DNA of 64,000 nt from Lamellibrachia satsuma (GCA_033239005.1 BSQZ01000104.1:1541501-1605500), one strand, 5' to 3'. Shown: positions 49,790-61,738, counted from the stretch's first letter. Program-made: numbers and translations. The notes: a model not told the origin generated them from the letters alone.

Positions 49790-50004
49790 TGAGGTCAGAC
49801 AGCTCATTAGCACTGACACCGCCCTCCAGGCAGTCGCCACAGCTATCAAAACAGGTCGCCGGAATGATGCACGTGTAAGCAACTTCAGAATGATAACCTG
49901 CAATGGCATTGTGCTAAGAGGAACACGTATCATTCTGCCAGCTGCAGTACAAGCTAAAGCTGTAGAACAGCCATCACCGAGTGACACGAACACGCTTATC
50001 TGTG
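49790..50004 (+). pseudogene. Gypsy pol linker, integrase missing
   Basis: The frame continues with AVTLDEVRQLISTDTALQAV and an IVLRGTRIILPAA segment, normally followed by the integrase. Instead the LTR-like repeat starts within about 40 bases, so nearly the whole integrase is deleted. Confidence 0.7.
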
Positions 50005-50292
50005 TGTTACGGTTGAATAGCGGTTGTGACCCATTCAACAAGTATTGTAGCAACGCCATGCCAGTAATATACTCCAACAGCTTGCGCTGTGCACTGAACA
50101 GTCACAGGCAGTGGTCGTTGAAGGCGGTAGCAGTCACGGACAGTGGTCGTTGAAGACGGTAGCATTCACGGACAGTGGTCGCCGAAGGCAGTAGCAGTCA
50201 CGGACAGCGGTCGTTGGAGACGGTACCGATGTTGAGGCGTGTGACAGGTTAATGGTACTTCTCGTCTGCGACCACGGGAAGGAGACGTGACA
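50005..50292 (+). repeat. LTR-like repeat, copy 2 (probable Gypsy 3' LTR)
   Basis: Starts TGTTACGGTTG and ends GGAGACGTGACA, 288 bases. It contains three to four copies of a 30-33 bp minisatellite (around GACGGTAGCAGTCACGGACA). It sits where a 3' LTR is expected after pol and matches 36411-36702. Confidence 0.7.
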
Positions 50293-52540
50293 CCATTATT
50301 TAAAAAAAAATCACGTCACTATTACCATTTCTACGAGCAATGGAATTACCCTTTATAGTTATTACGAACAATTGTTCACAACGCCATGCGAACAACTGAC
50401 GAATCCATCACGTGACTATTTGCCTAGAAGCTAAACTAACAAACATGGCCACCGTTTTGGATATTCCGTCGTATTTTTCGTTGCATTTAAATTCCAAACA
50501 TTTATCTTTGGGACATTTGTGTTTGTCCCCATAGTAATGTAATATATGATATGCAAATATAGTTGCTAATGCGAAGCTTGGTGGAGGTCACGCTCATAAT
50601 TATGACTCTGGATCGTCATGCGTCTTTCCTACGAGTGTTCGAAGTTACGTAAACCGTCGTTAGACGATAGTACGACTCCTAGCATTACGTCGCAATTTCG
50701 AAAGTTAGATTACAAGAAGCCATTAAGATATTGACTGACGGCAGTACTAAGGCATAGATGGCTATTTCGGTGACAATGTTTTGTCTCGTGAAATTGTGCC
50801 AATATTGTTATAATGACAGTCAACTATAAAGTTATACCGTCCGATAGTAATTTTAACATCCACACGTGTTGCCTTAGTTCAATTTACGCATTACTTTCGT
50901 TGGCAAATCGAGCCACTTCACAATGAATGTATTTAAAAGCAACTGCCGCTACGTGACACAAGACAACACTATTTTGTTAATTTCACATGCTTCGACAACA
51001 GCGTCATTTAAGATTATATACTGAATGGCAAACTGCGGTGCAGATAATGGTTCTTTTGTGAATAAAACCTACTGTATTTGATGCTGATTTTAGTCTTTCT
51101 CGGAGGCCGGGATAAACGTTGACAAAGAGCAATTTCCGCTTTGCTGGATCACAGTGCTTCGCTGTGTCATCAACGCTCGCGGTATAAGCAATAGTTCTCG
51201 ACGAAAACGTAATACATTAATGAAGAAGACACTTTCTGATCCACCTCTGGCAGCATTACTTGTTCTTCTGCCATGGTTCGCCTCAATGTTGTTTTTGATC
51301 TGCTCGTTTTCACTTCCATTCTGGGGTCAAGTCAACGCTGTTTTCGCAGACATATCAGAGTCATGTTCATTTTCTCCTTTTTGGGGTTGACTCGAGTCAT
51401 AGGGGTTGACTCGAGTCGCACTGGAATCATCCATTTCTGTAACCTGCAACTTGGAAATTAGAGAGATGACTCAAGACTTGACAATTCGACTTGGAAGTTA
51501 TTGACTTGATTTGCCATTTTGTGACTACCAACAACTTTGGCGGCTCGAAACATACACAAAAGGAAGCCATGTTGCTGTGACACGTCACACCGAATACATC
51601 AATTATTATGACTTGCTAATGTTGTGACAGGGCAGTATCCGCCTACATTTCCCGCTAAACATCACCTTACATAGACCACAACAACCATGACGTTTGGTGA
51701 AGCCTGGTGACTTGGGACGTAACTTACAATTCAGATAAATGAATCGAGACTTGAGTTGGACTTAGATGTCAGTGACTAGAGGCTTGACTTAATTATGTGA
51801 AGGTAAAATGCCCGGATTTGTGATATGCGGTTTTTTTTATTTTTAAAGAAAACAACTTAGAGTAATTTGATAATTGTAAGCATTGTTACAACCAGAGCGA
51901 AATATTGGCAATGCTTATTGTCGATCAGTCAATTTGGTGACCAGTCTAAGCTGGTGTCTTGTCAGCCGAGCATCCAGCATCACCACGACAATGTACACGA
52001 CCAGGTACACGACCCAGAAATTACTTCTCATACACGAGTAACCTGCCAGCATAGATAGAAATTAGAAACAAATATATAACTAACAATAACCAAGACGTGG
52101 TGTACCAATCGGCCCACTCTCGTTGCCCGGGTTCGACATCTATCGGAGGGACATACAAGACGGCCGCCAACACGGGGAGATAGCACGCTGCGTTCGAGAT
52201 ACAATCCACATTATGCAGTGAACCGAACTAAACCACCCGAACTGGAAACACTGTGGATAACGATACACGGGTCGGGTTACCAAAAGGCAAAATGACATTG
52301 TCTCAAGTTTTGCGATCAGCTGCATCATCTGCCCAGCTACATCGGCGACGGTTGTGCGGTCATTAAATTTTAGCTACTTCAAAAGACAAAACAAATTAAA
52401 GGCTTACCGTGACACAGCATCGTTTGACATTTTTAGTCGCCGTTTCTAGGGCCGGATTTGGTTGGCGACACATGGCTAGCACCCATTGTAATTGGGAATG
52501 CACGTTTTGGTTGTTATAGCGTAGATTTACTGCGTCTCTT
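50293..52540 (+). repeat. Blocks shared with 36703-39250 (extended repeat, copy 2)
   Basis: Follows the LTR-like unit just as in copy 1, with the same blocks in the same order and a GACTTG-rich insertion at 51390-51830. That the same sequence follows the LTR in each copy means that either the LTR-like unit is part of a longer repeat or the region was duplicated. Confidence 0.65.
51390..51830. repeat. GACTTG-rich dispersed repeat, second copy
   Basis: Includes TTGACTCGAGTCGCACTGG and repeated GACTTG words, as at 45826-46180, and lies between two shared blocks, so it was inserted after the longer repeat formed. Confidence 0.55.
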
Positions 52541-53095
52541 TTATATATACTGATGTCATAATACCAAATCACGGATACTCATCAAATGTTTCTCTATGGG
52601 ATATATGCAGCCATGAATGTAATTGCTATAAGTGAATGCTTTACAACTGCACTCAATTATAGCAACTAGACATTTCAAAAAACGTGCCGAATTTTCGGTG
52701 GTTGTAATATGGGAAATTTCATGAAATTCATCTTGTCAACACATTATGCAGCGTATAGGAAGACTTTCTCTTTACGGGGTTGACTGTTGTGAAATGAAGG
52801 TTCCCATTCAAGACGGAAGCATTGACAGGTGTGCCCAGGTACAATCATCAAGTCCGACTATTAATTTGAAATTCTTGATCTGGTCCACTGCACGCGTGTC
52901 ATTTAATCGTTGTGTAAGGATCTGTGAGTTTTATCAGAATTCTGCGGTGGACAATAGTCGTATAATTATGACCCTGCGATTAATCGCCAACCCTCAAGGC
53001 GATGTTGGCGTAGATAACCGCTGTTGACATTACACGGCGCTGCCTTCTAAGAATAGAATAAGAAAACGGCTACCAGACCTTTAATTTGCACCGGC
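52541..53095. other. No gene recognised
   Basis: Short open frames only; possibly part of the following hAT remnant at its 3' end. Confidence 0.35.
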
Positions 53096-54160
53096 ACTAA
53101 CAAGAATATACCCGGGACTATTCTGTGATATTGTGCATACCAGCAAAGAGCCACTAGTGAAATGTATGACGGACAAAATCCAGCAGATCGCCGTCTCATT
53201 CAACTACTTAGCCAAGGGGTTGCATGCCTTACAGGCTGAGCTTGAGCTAGACGAGGATGCACAAGCTGGTACGAACAACATAACTAATATGCAATCGCTC
53301 TGTGAGACAAGATGGTCTAGTCGTGTGAACGATCTGTATACAGTCAACTCACTCTTGTAGTCACTGCCCTGGAATATTTGGAAGAAAATGTGAACGGCAG
53401 AGCCAAATGCTACTTGTTGTCCATAAAAAAAATATTGACTTCATTATAACAATATAATGTCCATTGAGCATGTCCTCCAAAGTCTGCTTCCTCTGACTAC
53501 ATTCTTATAGGCCAATGTGACCTCTGCCAAGGCAACCACTGCAATCGCCCAGCTGCAGCAGGAAAGGACCGACACAGAAGCATGGAATACATTTTTTGAC
53601 AGTGACATTAAGCTAGATGGACGATTTGAGATTGAGGCGAACAAGCCACTCAATGCTGGTTGACATGACTGACACGCCCAGCTAGTACTGGATGATGGCA
53701 GTGTATCTGCCGTTCGTGGATCACTTGCTGCAGGAAATGTGCACATTAGCCTGGTCTATTAGTAGCTCAGAATCGCTACGTGGCCCAGTACCTCACACAA
53801 CGACGGCTGGTGAATACGACACCAGAGATAATTGTCCAGCTGTACGAGGTGTTCGAAGAAGACAGATACAAAATGGAATGCAAGATGGGGGATGGTGAAT
53901 TTCGCTGGGAGACTCAACACACTCGATGACACGACGCAGGAAATCCTGACCTGTGCCGTAGCAAGTATACAGCAGTCGTGATACTGCTGTTGCGACTGCC
54001 ACATTCAGTGCCATGCGACGCCTCGAGAACATTCTCTGTTCCAACGGTAACAACTGTTCGGGATTGTCCCTTACGCATGTCCACACGGACAAGCAGTTTC
54101 TCGCAGTTCAGTCGTCAACAAGAACATGCGTATAATGCTAACATTCCGCCCCAATGAAGG
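53096..54160 (+). pseudogene. hAT-family transposase remnant
   Basis: Fragments in order: TDKIQQIAVSFNYLAKGLHA and MQSLCETRWSSRVNDLYTVN (53240-53350), an ANVTSAKATTAIAQLQQERT piece near 53510-53570, EAWNTFFDSDIKLDGRFEIE, then VSAVRGSLAAG..., LVNTTPEIIVQLYEVFEEDR near 53810-53870, FRWETQHTR, and a relic of the C-terminal dimerisation domain (MRRLENILCSN). The order fits hAT transposases of the DUF4371/zinc-finger MYM type. At least five stops or frame changes intervene. No terminal repeats were found. Confidence 0.7.
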
Positions 54161-55978
54161 AGAGGGTAGTAACTGAACCCTTTCTGTAGATATGATTGAC
54201 TCGTAAACACTTATTACTGAAGCATTGCCATTGCCTACATTATGCTTCCTGGCTTATGGCTGTCATTATTTTAAAGGGTTTGCGTTTGATTATTAATACA
54301 TCGTGGTTGATTCTCAGTACATATAGTCATCATAGCACACTTTTTCCGATGATTTTGAATGGTATTATAGTACATGAACATGTAATGCGATAATGCTTCG
54401 TTAGTTGTTATAACTAATGATGATATTACATAGTAAATGGGTAGTTGAAGCACGTAAACAATCTTAATAAACTGCAGAGTCCTAGCACATTAAAGCTAAG
54501 TCTTTGTTATACATATACGATACAATGAAGGTTCACGTCCACCTTTTACCAGCAATGGGTGTCGAGTAGGGGGTTCATTTTTTTTCCATGGCCGGAGGGG
54601 CATTCTTTTTTGTGTTTTATTTTGACTTAAACTGCACCACATTGCAAATTATTACTGTTTGCTTTAAGAATGGACTCCAAGACCCCCTCTTAGAGTTGTG
54701 TTTCCACAGGTATTTATACCTAGCTACGCCCCTGCGTGTTCCCTGCTGTTCTAATCCACCAAATGTCGCATTTCAAAATTTTAGCCACAAGCGCTTGAAG
54801 CTACGATATTACCGATTGGCTGAAAATTCCCTGGGGGGCTCCAGCATATACCCCGGTGTGTATTATGGTGCCTCCCAGATTATATCCCCCGCTCCCAGGA
54901 GTCTACCCAGGACAAATCGTGGACCCTACACATGTAGCTATACTGGGGTGTATTCTTGTGCTTCTTGAAATATACCCGGTGTGTGTTCTCGTGACTCCAG
55001 CCAATGTATGCCCTCTTCCAGATTACACAGTGTGCTAGTTTCTGGAATCTATCCCGTAAAATACGTCGTGCTATGGCCACAGTACTGATATGGATAACTG
55101 TGAAGCTACCAAAACTTGTGACAAGTATTTTTAGGAAGAGATACACTCATCTTTAAACCTACGAATTGGGATTCATCGTTCGGACAATGACCGCTAACAA
55201 CCGTTAATAGCCTATCTGCTTAGATGCGTGCTGCAGAATAGCGATATGTTCTCGTCATACGTGCGCCGCCACGTGTTGCGTCTGAGTTTGTAGTTGTCGG
55301 GATAACACATTGGTTGATTGTTGTAAAACGTGATTTATTTAGCCTATTTGTTGATAATTTTATTCTTGCATCATCCACGATGGATGACAGACTATGCTAA
55401 TCTTTAGACCTACGAATTGTGATTCGCCGTTAGGACAATAATATATCCAGGGTAAATTATGGGACGAGGGTGTATACTATTGGAGGCAATATGCTATACC
55501 CCGGGCTATAATCTTTTTGATATTAAAAATAATGTTTTATGTCGTTCAAAAATCAAATCGCCTCGTTTTCGTTAACATTCACGAACAAAGATTTTACCTT
55601 CATCAGGATAATTATACTATTAGATTTTGATAATGCACATTTAACTAGATTATGTTAAAGATAGTGAAATGGTGAGGGCCTTATGAGCTTAGAGTCCCTA
55701 ACTAGCCTATGAACGGGCATTTTTTTTAGATATATGACACTCTATGAATGCGATGATAATTATTATTATTATTTGTTGGGCATTTTATATAATTTTAATT
55801 GGGGACAAGGACCATAAAACCAGGGCATGACACGGACCCTCAGCCAGAAGACAGCCCCGCACCAGCCTGCAGGGGCAATACTCCCGCTGCGTCCGCCGAG
55901 CGGGTACGCACTGCTGCAGGGAAAGCAGCTAGAGATGCTGTTGTGAGAAATTACTTTGGATAATAGTCTGACAGTGGG
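54161..55978. other. No gene seen
   Basis: Between 54835 and 54985 phrases like TATACCCCGGTGTGT recur irregularly, an old minisatellite-like stretch. Elsewhere there are only AT-rich short frames. Confidence 0.45.
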
Positions 55979-56089
55979 TAGGTGAAATACAAGATGACTA
56001 AAAGTTGGTGGTATTTACTCTAACTTTAATAGACATATTTAAAGTTAGAGTAAATACCACATACTTTTAATCCTCTTGTATTTCACCTA
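55979..56089. repeat. 111-bp imperfect palindrome (hairpin)
   Basis: The left arm TAGGTGAAATACAAG...GTGGTATTTACTCTAACTTTA (55979-56028) pairs with TAAAGTTAGAGTAAATACCAC...CTTGTATTTCACCTA (56039-56089) around a loop of about 10 bases, with a few internal mismatches. It lies 95 bases beyond the stop codon of the NAIF1-like gene. A small fold-back element or a hairpin-forming RNA are both possible. Confidence 0.85.
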
Positions 56090-56183
56090 CAATTTTACTG
56101 AAAAACATCACAATATGTCATATCATTGATGTTTCAATTACATTGTACACAGTTGCTTTAAGTAAGTGTTCATGCATGTAAAA

Positions 56184-56703
56184 CTACTCGAGTTGCATTT
56201 CGCGTTGCAATTTACTAATCTGCAACTTCGTCTTCTCTTCCTGCAACTGCATCAGTTTGATTTTTTTTTCGTTTTTGGCAATGTCTGATGCCAGCCACTT
56301 CTGGAAGAGAGCACTCTCCTCAGCGTCTGCTACAGGCGTCTCTTGCATCGCTGTGCCGTCACCGCGGTGACCCCAGGAGTACGAATGGGAGTAGTCACAG
56401 AAACTGGAGTAGAGACGATCTTGGTGGCTTCAGTCATAGATGCAGGTCTCTTCTCCAGCACACTTGTCGATGCAGGTCTAGGTCTCATCTTCAATACACC
56501 TGTCGGTGTAGGTGTTGTCTCCCAAACACCTGTCGGTGCAGGTGTTCTCTCCAAAACACCTATCGGTGCATGTGTAATCTCCAATGCTGGTGTGGCAGGG
56601 CGTGTAGCTGTCGATGTGGATCGTGCAGCTATTGCTGGCGACTCCACAGGCATGAACCAGCTCGGAGCTGGCTGTGGCAGTGGCACAACAGATGATGACA
56701 TGT
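56184..56703 (-). CDS. NAIF1-like exon 3: Pro/Thr repeats and C-terminal coiled coil
   Basis: Begins after TTCCAG with DMSSSVVPLPQPAPS and includes three 30-base units encoding 10-residue repeats (TPAPTGV-type, 56480-56600). A one-base frame change near 56345-56355 leads to ESALFQKWLASDIAKNEKK and the coiled coil, with the stop at 56184-56186. Confidence 0.65.
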
Positions 56704-56951
56704 CTGGAATGCCAAAACGTGTTCCTTTTTGTATGATGCCATTTGTAAACATGTGTCAAACTTTCCCTGTTTTGTTATCTATTTACATAATTCGTGATGT
56801 TCATTTTAAACAGGTTATCCTGATCATATGAAACATGTGAAACAAATACAAATGAATGTATGCAAGTTATTCTGCGCAACAAAAAGATGCAGTGATATGT
56901 TGATATAATTATTGTCTAGAATTAATTACATTTTAGGTTATAGTGAATTTT

Positions 56952-57040
56952 AATGGTGGCTCACTGTGGAGGGGACACAGTGTGTCCTCACTGTGGAAGG
57001 GACACAGTGTGTGCTCACTGTGGAAGGGACACAGTGTGTG
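56952..57040. repeat. 30-bp tandem repeat in an intron
   Basis: Three copies of CTCACTGTGGAAGGGACACA plus GTGTGTG, internally near-palindromic (CACTGTG / CACAGTG). Confidence 0.85.
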
Positions 57041-57337
57041 CCATGTGCCACAGGTCCTGTTATGTAACTTTACAGCTGTGCTGTTGTGTATTGGTACTCC
57101 TCTGTCACTGCCATAGTTATATAATGCCTGCCACTTTATGGTGGCTGCCTGTAAATTGAGTCCTCCCACTGAACTAATTTATTATTCCTGCCTGTAATGT
57201 GAATCTTTCACTATCTGGTTGCTGGAAGCAACCCTCAACTTATACTAAGGAACCACATGTGGCAAATTTTCACACAAGCTATATGACATTGCTAATTTTT
57301 ATATGCAAATCAATTATTTATAATTAAGCTTGCTTAC

Positions 57338-57412
57338 CCCATGCTTCATCCACTTGCACAGTCACTGACTGGCCGTCAGAAGTCTCCATGACAAAGCTGT
57401 CTGTTCCTTCCA
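57338..57412 (-). CDS. NAIF1-like exon 2
   Basis: Seventy-five bases between TTTCAG and GTAAGC, encoding EGTDSFVMETSDGQSVTVQV and DEAW. It ends one base into a codon that exon 3 completes as GAC. Confidence 0.65.
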
Positions 57413-57699
57413 CTGAAACATTTAAAATTATGAGGTTTGTGAATATTACATATTGTGATTGTATTGTATTATGTTCATGTTGTGTACTTATATGTAATAA
57501 TTTATACAGTTTGAATATTTAAAAAGCATTACAGTCCTGCATATAAGTTTTTCTTTCACAATATTGTTCATCATACATTAAAAAAATTTAATATATGCAC
57601 TTCATTTGTCAATAAAAAAATAAAGTGATGTATTCCATTAATGCATTTGATTCAGTTATATGGAAATGAGAACAAAATGATAATTGTACTTTCATCACG

Positions 57700-57700
57700 T

Positions 57701-57783
<83 letters not shown>

Positions 57784-57786
57784 TAG
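57700..57786. repeat. (AT)n microsatellite
   Basis: About 85 bases of AT dinucleotide within the intron. Confidence 0.95.
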
Positions 57787-58454
57787 TAATGTATTTCTTA
57801 ACCAAAATTAATTTTGTATTATAATTTATTCTATCAACAAGTTTGAGTACATCTAACTAAGAACACACGATTATTGAATGATAACAGTTAAAACAATTTC
57901 ACTGCAATCTGTTATGAGTCGCAGAAAAGTCGTGTAAATAAATTCACAGTTTTGGCTAGGAAAAAATCGCAGGAAATAAAGTCACAGCATTATTTTACAA
58001 CACATTATTCGAAGACTATAATGTATATATACTAAATACAAAGTCTTGCATATTTCCACTGATAATTAAACACAACAAAGTGTGATGCATGGTTAATACA
58101 AATATTCCAAAGAAACTATCAATCTCGCTCCTTTTTATTGATAATTGTAAAATTATAAGTAAAATAATAAGTAAAATTTATTAGTGACTTGTTATCAAAC
58201 TTTTGCACTGAATGTTTAGTCTTTTGTTCTGATGATTAAGACAACTATTCTACCCGAATGTACTTAATATTTCAACTTATATCACAGATACAAAGATCTA
58301 TATATTATATTTATTTAAAATTGTGATTTTTTTCCCTGTGATTTCATTTCATGTGACTTTATTTACTACATTCGTTTCGATACCAGCCAAAACGTCAACG
58401 TGAAACTTGAAAGCACAAAACATTATGATAAAATAAGTACAGTTTTAGAATAGA

Positions 58455-58895
58455 GATGAAACAGCAATTCGCCATCAATGCCTGTGGCCATGTCTGTTCT
58501 CTCGCCAATGATAATTATTCATTATGACATCGGCGTATGGAGGCGGTCTGTTTGGTGGTCCGCCTCCGGTCTTTTTTTGATCGCGTACACTATTTAAAAC
58601 CATCGATTTCAAATCTTTCCATTTTGATGTAATCCTCGGTACGGAGTGCCACACTACACGCATTTACCTTGTCCTTGGCGGTGTTTTCACGCCAAACTTC
58701 CTTTTTCTTTTTATTAGTTATCGAACTTTGAAGTTTAGTCATAATAACAACTTTTTCATTTGCGATTCCTTCAACCAAACATAGGATGTCGTCCTCTCGG
58801 AAGTTAGGCTTCCTTTTTTCCCACCGCGCGCAGCTCCTTCTACGACATCCAGACTGATAATGAACTAAAGATAAACAAGAACAATTAAGTGTCAT
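58455..58895 (-). CDS. NAIF1-like exon 1: Myb/SANT-like domain, frameshifted
   Basis: The ORF 58895-58590 opens with ATG but the first 25 residues look unrelated; the domain starts near WEKRKPNFREDD. The frame changes near 58625 and again near 58525, where IGERTDMATGIDG continues. No clean donor is visible at its 3' end. Confidence 0.65.
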
Positions 58896-58984
58896 ATCGG
58901 ACGCTTTGACAACCCGCGCGTCACCTTTGACCCGTTGCGCGTGCGCAGTGCAATGGAATGTGTCGGGAATCCCTTCTACGTCCG

Positions 58985-59125
58985 GGCTAGCGAGCCTAGT
59001 CTAGACTAACTACGCTACGTCCGGCTCATGCATCGCGACTAAATGTATCGCTAGTGTATAGCTTAGTTAGTCCGGACGTAGGGCTTAGTCTGAGACTACG
59101 CTACGCCCGGTCCATGCAACGGCCC
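58985..59125. repeat. Imperfect tandem duplication rich in CTACGTCCGG words
   Basis: TAGTCTAGACTAACTACGC near 58996 and TAGTCTGAGACTACGC near 59088 head two copies that each continue through a TACG(C/T)CCGG word to CATGCA. It lies between the two minus-strand genes. Confidence 0.6.
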
Positions 59126-59695
59126 CAGATGTTTAAATGTCACATGAATATGTTGCCTGTATTTCACAAGCTTAGTCTTGCAGTCTTCCAGCGTTTGGCA
59201 GATCTAAGTTTAAAAGTCCCTATAGCGCACCGCCTAAGCATTATCTGCTATTATTTTGAAATGTATTTGTCACAAAATCGATTTATTTGCACTTTTCGAC
59301 GCGGATACATTAATACATCATTATATATACTGTAAACGTAATAATTGTTATATAAGAAAACAATATTGCATAAAGTAAAACAAAATTTAATGGGGCGCTT
59401 TGGGAACGCGTGCCCCCAATGCGCCCCACCTCCTCTCCCCAAAACGCACCTCCTGTGTAATGGTCACCAAATGCTGTCAATCACATAGAGAATCCAACTA
59501 AAATGTACACTAGGCTAAACGTTTATTGTTGCATGCTGGTAAAACAATTACAGATGACATTAAGGAGTGGTAACTTCTGTTCATTCCATTTATGTCAACA
59601 ATTATAATTAGATTATCGTACGATATATAGAACATAAAACCAATTACAATTATATCTATACTCTAGCCACCACTGACAAATTGTTGATTGTTAAC

Positions 59696-61368
59696 CTACA
59701 CTGATAGTCTACAGTCTACCATTCTGCGACTACTGCATGCAACGCATGCGGATTTCTCGTTCCCACACTTTTCATGGTACCATTGGCGGCACAATGGGCA
59801 TTGCAGCCAATCTTCTGTTGGTGGCGTGGTATAGAGCTCACTGCAATATATACACCTGTACTCTTCATTCGTTGGGGTCGCACCAACTTTACGCATGTGC
59901 TTGACAATGGTTCGTTCTTTGCCCTTGTGCAGTTCGCGCTTGTTGGATTTCTTGCATGTCTGCTTGTTTTTATTGGCTTGCCTCTCAAGCTTCTCGTTCA
60001 GTTGCTGATGCTTTTGTCGCAGATTATCCTTGTATGGCGATGACGTGAGATGTTCTGCAGACTGTGAGCGTCGTTTACCCAGCCGTGGCTAAGCCTTAGG
60101 GAGTGGTGATATGCCGTGAATGAACGTGTTTATAGTCGTCATTGGTGTAGTGCGGCCAGTCGATGTGGAGACAACTGCGTCAGGCAACGTCGCGCGTTCG
60201 GAGAGGTTAGTCGCTTTAACACGGGCGCTGCTCGGAAGAGGCTCAGGAGCGACAATTTCAGTAGGAACAGTCACCGCTGGCATGGTGCTTGCTCGGGTTG
60301 CCTGTTCGATGATGTCCGTCATCAAAGATGGCGCAAAATCGGCATCTCTAAACACTGCAGGGTTGAATGGCCACAGTCCACAACTGGAGAACCCTGACAC
60401 GGCTTTGTCGATCGTGCAAGCCCTTGTGTACGCTGCTCCAAAGAGGGCCGCGATGTTATAGAAGGTGATTCGTTTTCCAGTGTTGCTAGTCATCCAATAG
60501 TCGCATGCCTGCCTGTAGTACTCCTTGAGCGGTCAGAAGAAGCACTTGTCGAGCGGCTGGAGTCGATGAGTAGTGTGCGGTGGAAAGGAGATGAGCTCAA
60601 CGCCATTCGCCCTGGCAAGTTCCACTGCTTCGAGCGACTTGTGGCTGATGTGTCCGTCAACGAAGAGTACGACCTTTTGGCAGGCGTCGGTTTAACCGCA
60701 TCGATAAAGTTATTCAACCACTGCACGAAGACTTTGCTGTCTGTCCAGCCACTGTCTGTCACCACTCCCACTGTACCAGGTGGACAGCCAACGAGCAAGT
60801 GCTCATTCATTTTCTTCCTCGGGTAGATTATAAATGGTGCAAGATAGCGCCCACTTGCACTCATGCCGCATATGATAGTGACCGTTTTCCCCTTTTCGCC
60901 ACTCGTCACTTTTCCAACCTGTTTCTGACCTTTTTTCGCGACAATTCTTCCAGGTTTGTGCACAACCGTTAAGCCGCTCTCGTCCATGTTCCATATTCTG
61001 TCACCATCTAATGGTCCAAAGCTCTCCAGAAGCGATTTCCATATCTCGAAAAAAAATTCGATTTGTGCCTTATTAAATCCCACTGCCCGATTTATGCTAG
61101 TCGCTTCCGGTTCCCTAATTGAGAGTGTTCTGTTTCTGGCAAGAAATCCAGCTAGCCAGTGTCGACCAGCCATCTTTGTGGTGTGATTAAAGGGGTGTGC
61201 GACGCCTTTGTACTCAGCCACTTGGAAGGCCATTTGTCGGAATTCGGTAGTTGTTAACCCGTAGAACCTTTGCTGCATGTCCAATGCATGGTTGGCGATA
61301 ATATCTTCAATGTCGGTGTCTAGAATCTGGCGAAATCTCCCTAGAAGTTGCCGACCTGGTGCTCGAAC
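59696..61368 (-). pseudogene. Pogo-like transposase main exon (CENP-B, DDE_1, zinc finger)
   Basis: Starts after CGTACAG with VRAPGRQLLGRFRQILDTDI and is open through 60655. After the frame change come the second catalytic Asp (VDGH) and the Cys/His-rich tail. Between the DDE and the tail lies a Ser/Thr/Pro-rich linker (60350-60100) interrupted by TAG. Confidence 0.8.
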
Positions 61369-61639
61369 CTGTACGACACAGCCGAATTTGTATGGATAAC
61401 TTCACACAAGCCTTTTCATAAAGTTTGAAACAACACAATAATACGGTAGTACTACACCATGGCAATTGAAATTAAGATGCGTGGTGTTTTTTTATTTCTT
61501 GTAACATTATTCGAATGCATAAAACATTGACCGAGTTGCAACCCATTTTATTGCGATGGTAATAATTAGTATAATTATGACTACTGAATTATGAAAATCT
61601 AATTTTCAGAGCTGTTTTTATAAATTACATAAAAATTAC

Positions 61640-61738
61640 CTGGCCTTTATGGTGTCTTTGAAGAGTTCGCCTGGGGATTCCGTATTGCCGTTCAACGCTT
61701 CTATATGATTCGCCATGTTGAAGAGCAAAGAGGGACTC
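61640..61738 (-). CDS. Pogo-like transposase HTH_psq exon
   Basis: Exactly 33 codons, phase 0 at both ends, between TTACAG and GTAATT. It encodes a pipsqueak-type helix-turn-helix, SYRSVERQYGIPRRTLQRH, ending HKGQ. The start codon must lie on a further exon upstream that I could not identify. Confidence 0.75.

Larger units (their letters stand above)
56184..58895 (-). pseudogene. Myb/SANT-like DNA-binding protein (NAIF1-type), three exons, disrupted
   Basis: The first exon carries a Myb/SANT-like domain of the NAIF1 type: RKPNFREDDILCLVEGIANE, ITNKKKKEVW, TSKWKDLKSMVLNSVRDQKK and TGGGPP. The second is a short acidic exon, and the third a Thr/Pro-rich region followed by a basic coiled coil ending KLQREMQLE. 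Proteins of this type are nuclear and bind DNA; many derive from the accessory protein of Harbinger transposons. Introns are GT-AG and the phases of exons 2 and 3 agree. Three frameshifts are visible: before TSKWKDL, after ADVIMN, and before AMQETPVADAEE. Homology to NAIF1 itself is only at domain level. It lies upstream of nothing coding and 0.8 kb from the pogo-like gene on the same strand. Confidence 0.7.
59696..61738 (-). pseudogene. Pogo/jerky-type DDE transposase gene with introns, disrupted
   Basis: Domains follow the order of pogo-like (Tc1/mariner superfamily) transposases: an HTH_psq DNA-binding exon (GESYRSVERQYGIPRRTLQR), a CENP-B-like region (HPFNHTTKMAGRHWLAGFLA), the DDE endonuclease with NMDESGLTVVHKP, GVVTDSGWTDSKVFVQW and, in another frame, a VDGH...PPHTTHRLQPLD segment, and a C-terminal zinc finger (CIYCSELY...WLQCPLCRQWYHEKCGN). 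Introns have GT-AG borders. Defects: a one-base frameshift in an A run near 60655, a TGA near 60528, and a TAG at 60089. Such genes may be transposons or domesticated relatives (TIGD, JRK); introns slightly favour a host-like or long-resident copy. Confidence 0.8.
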
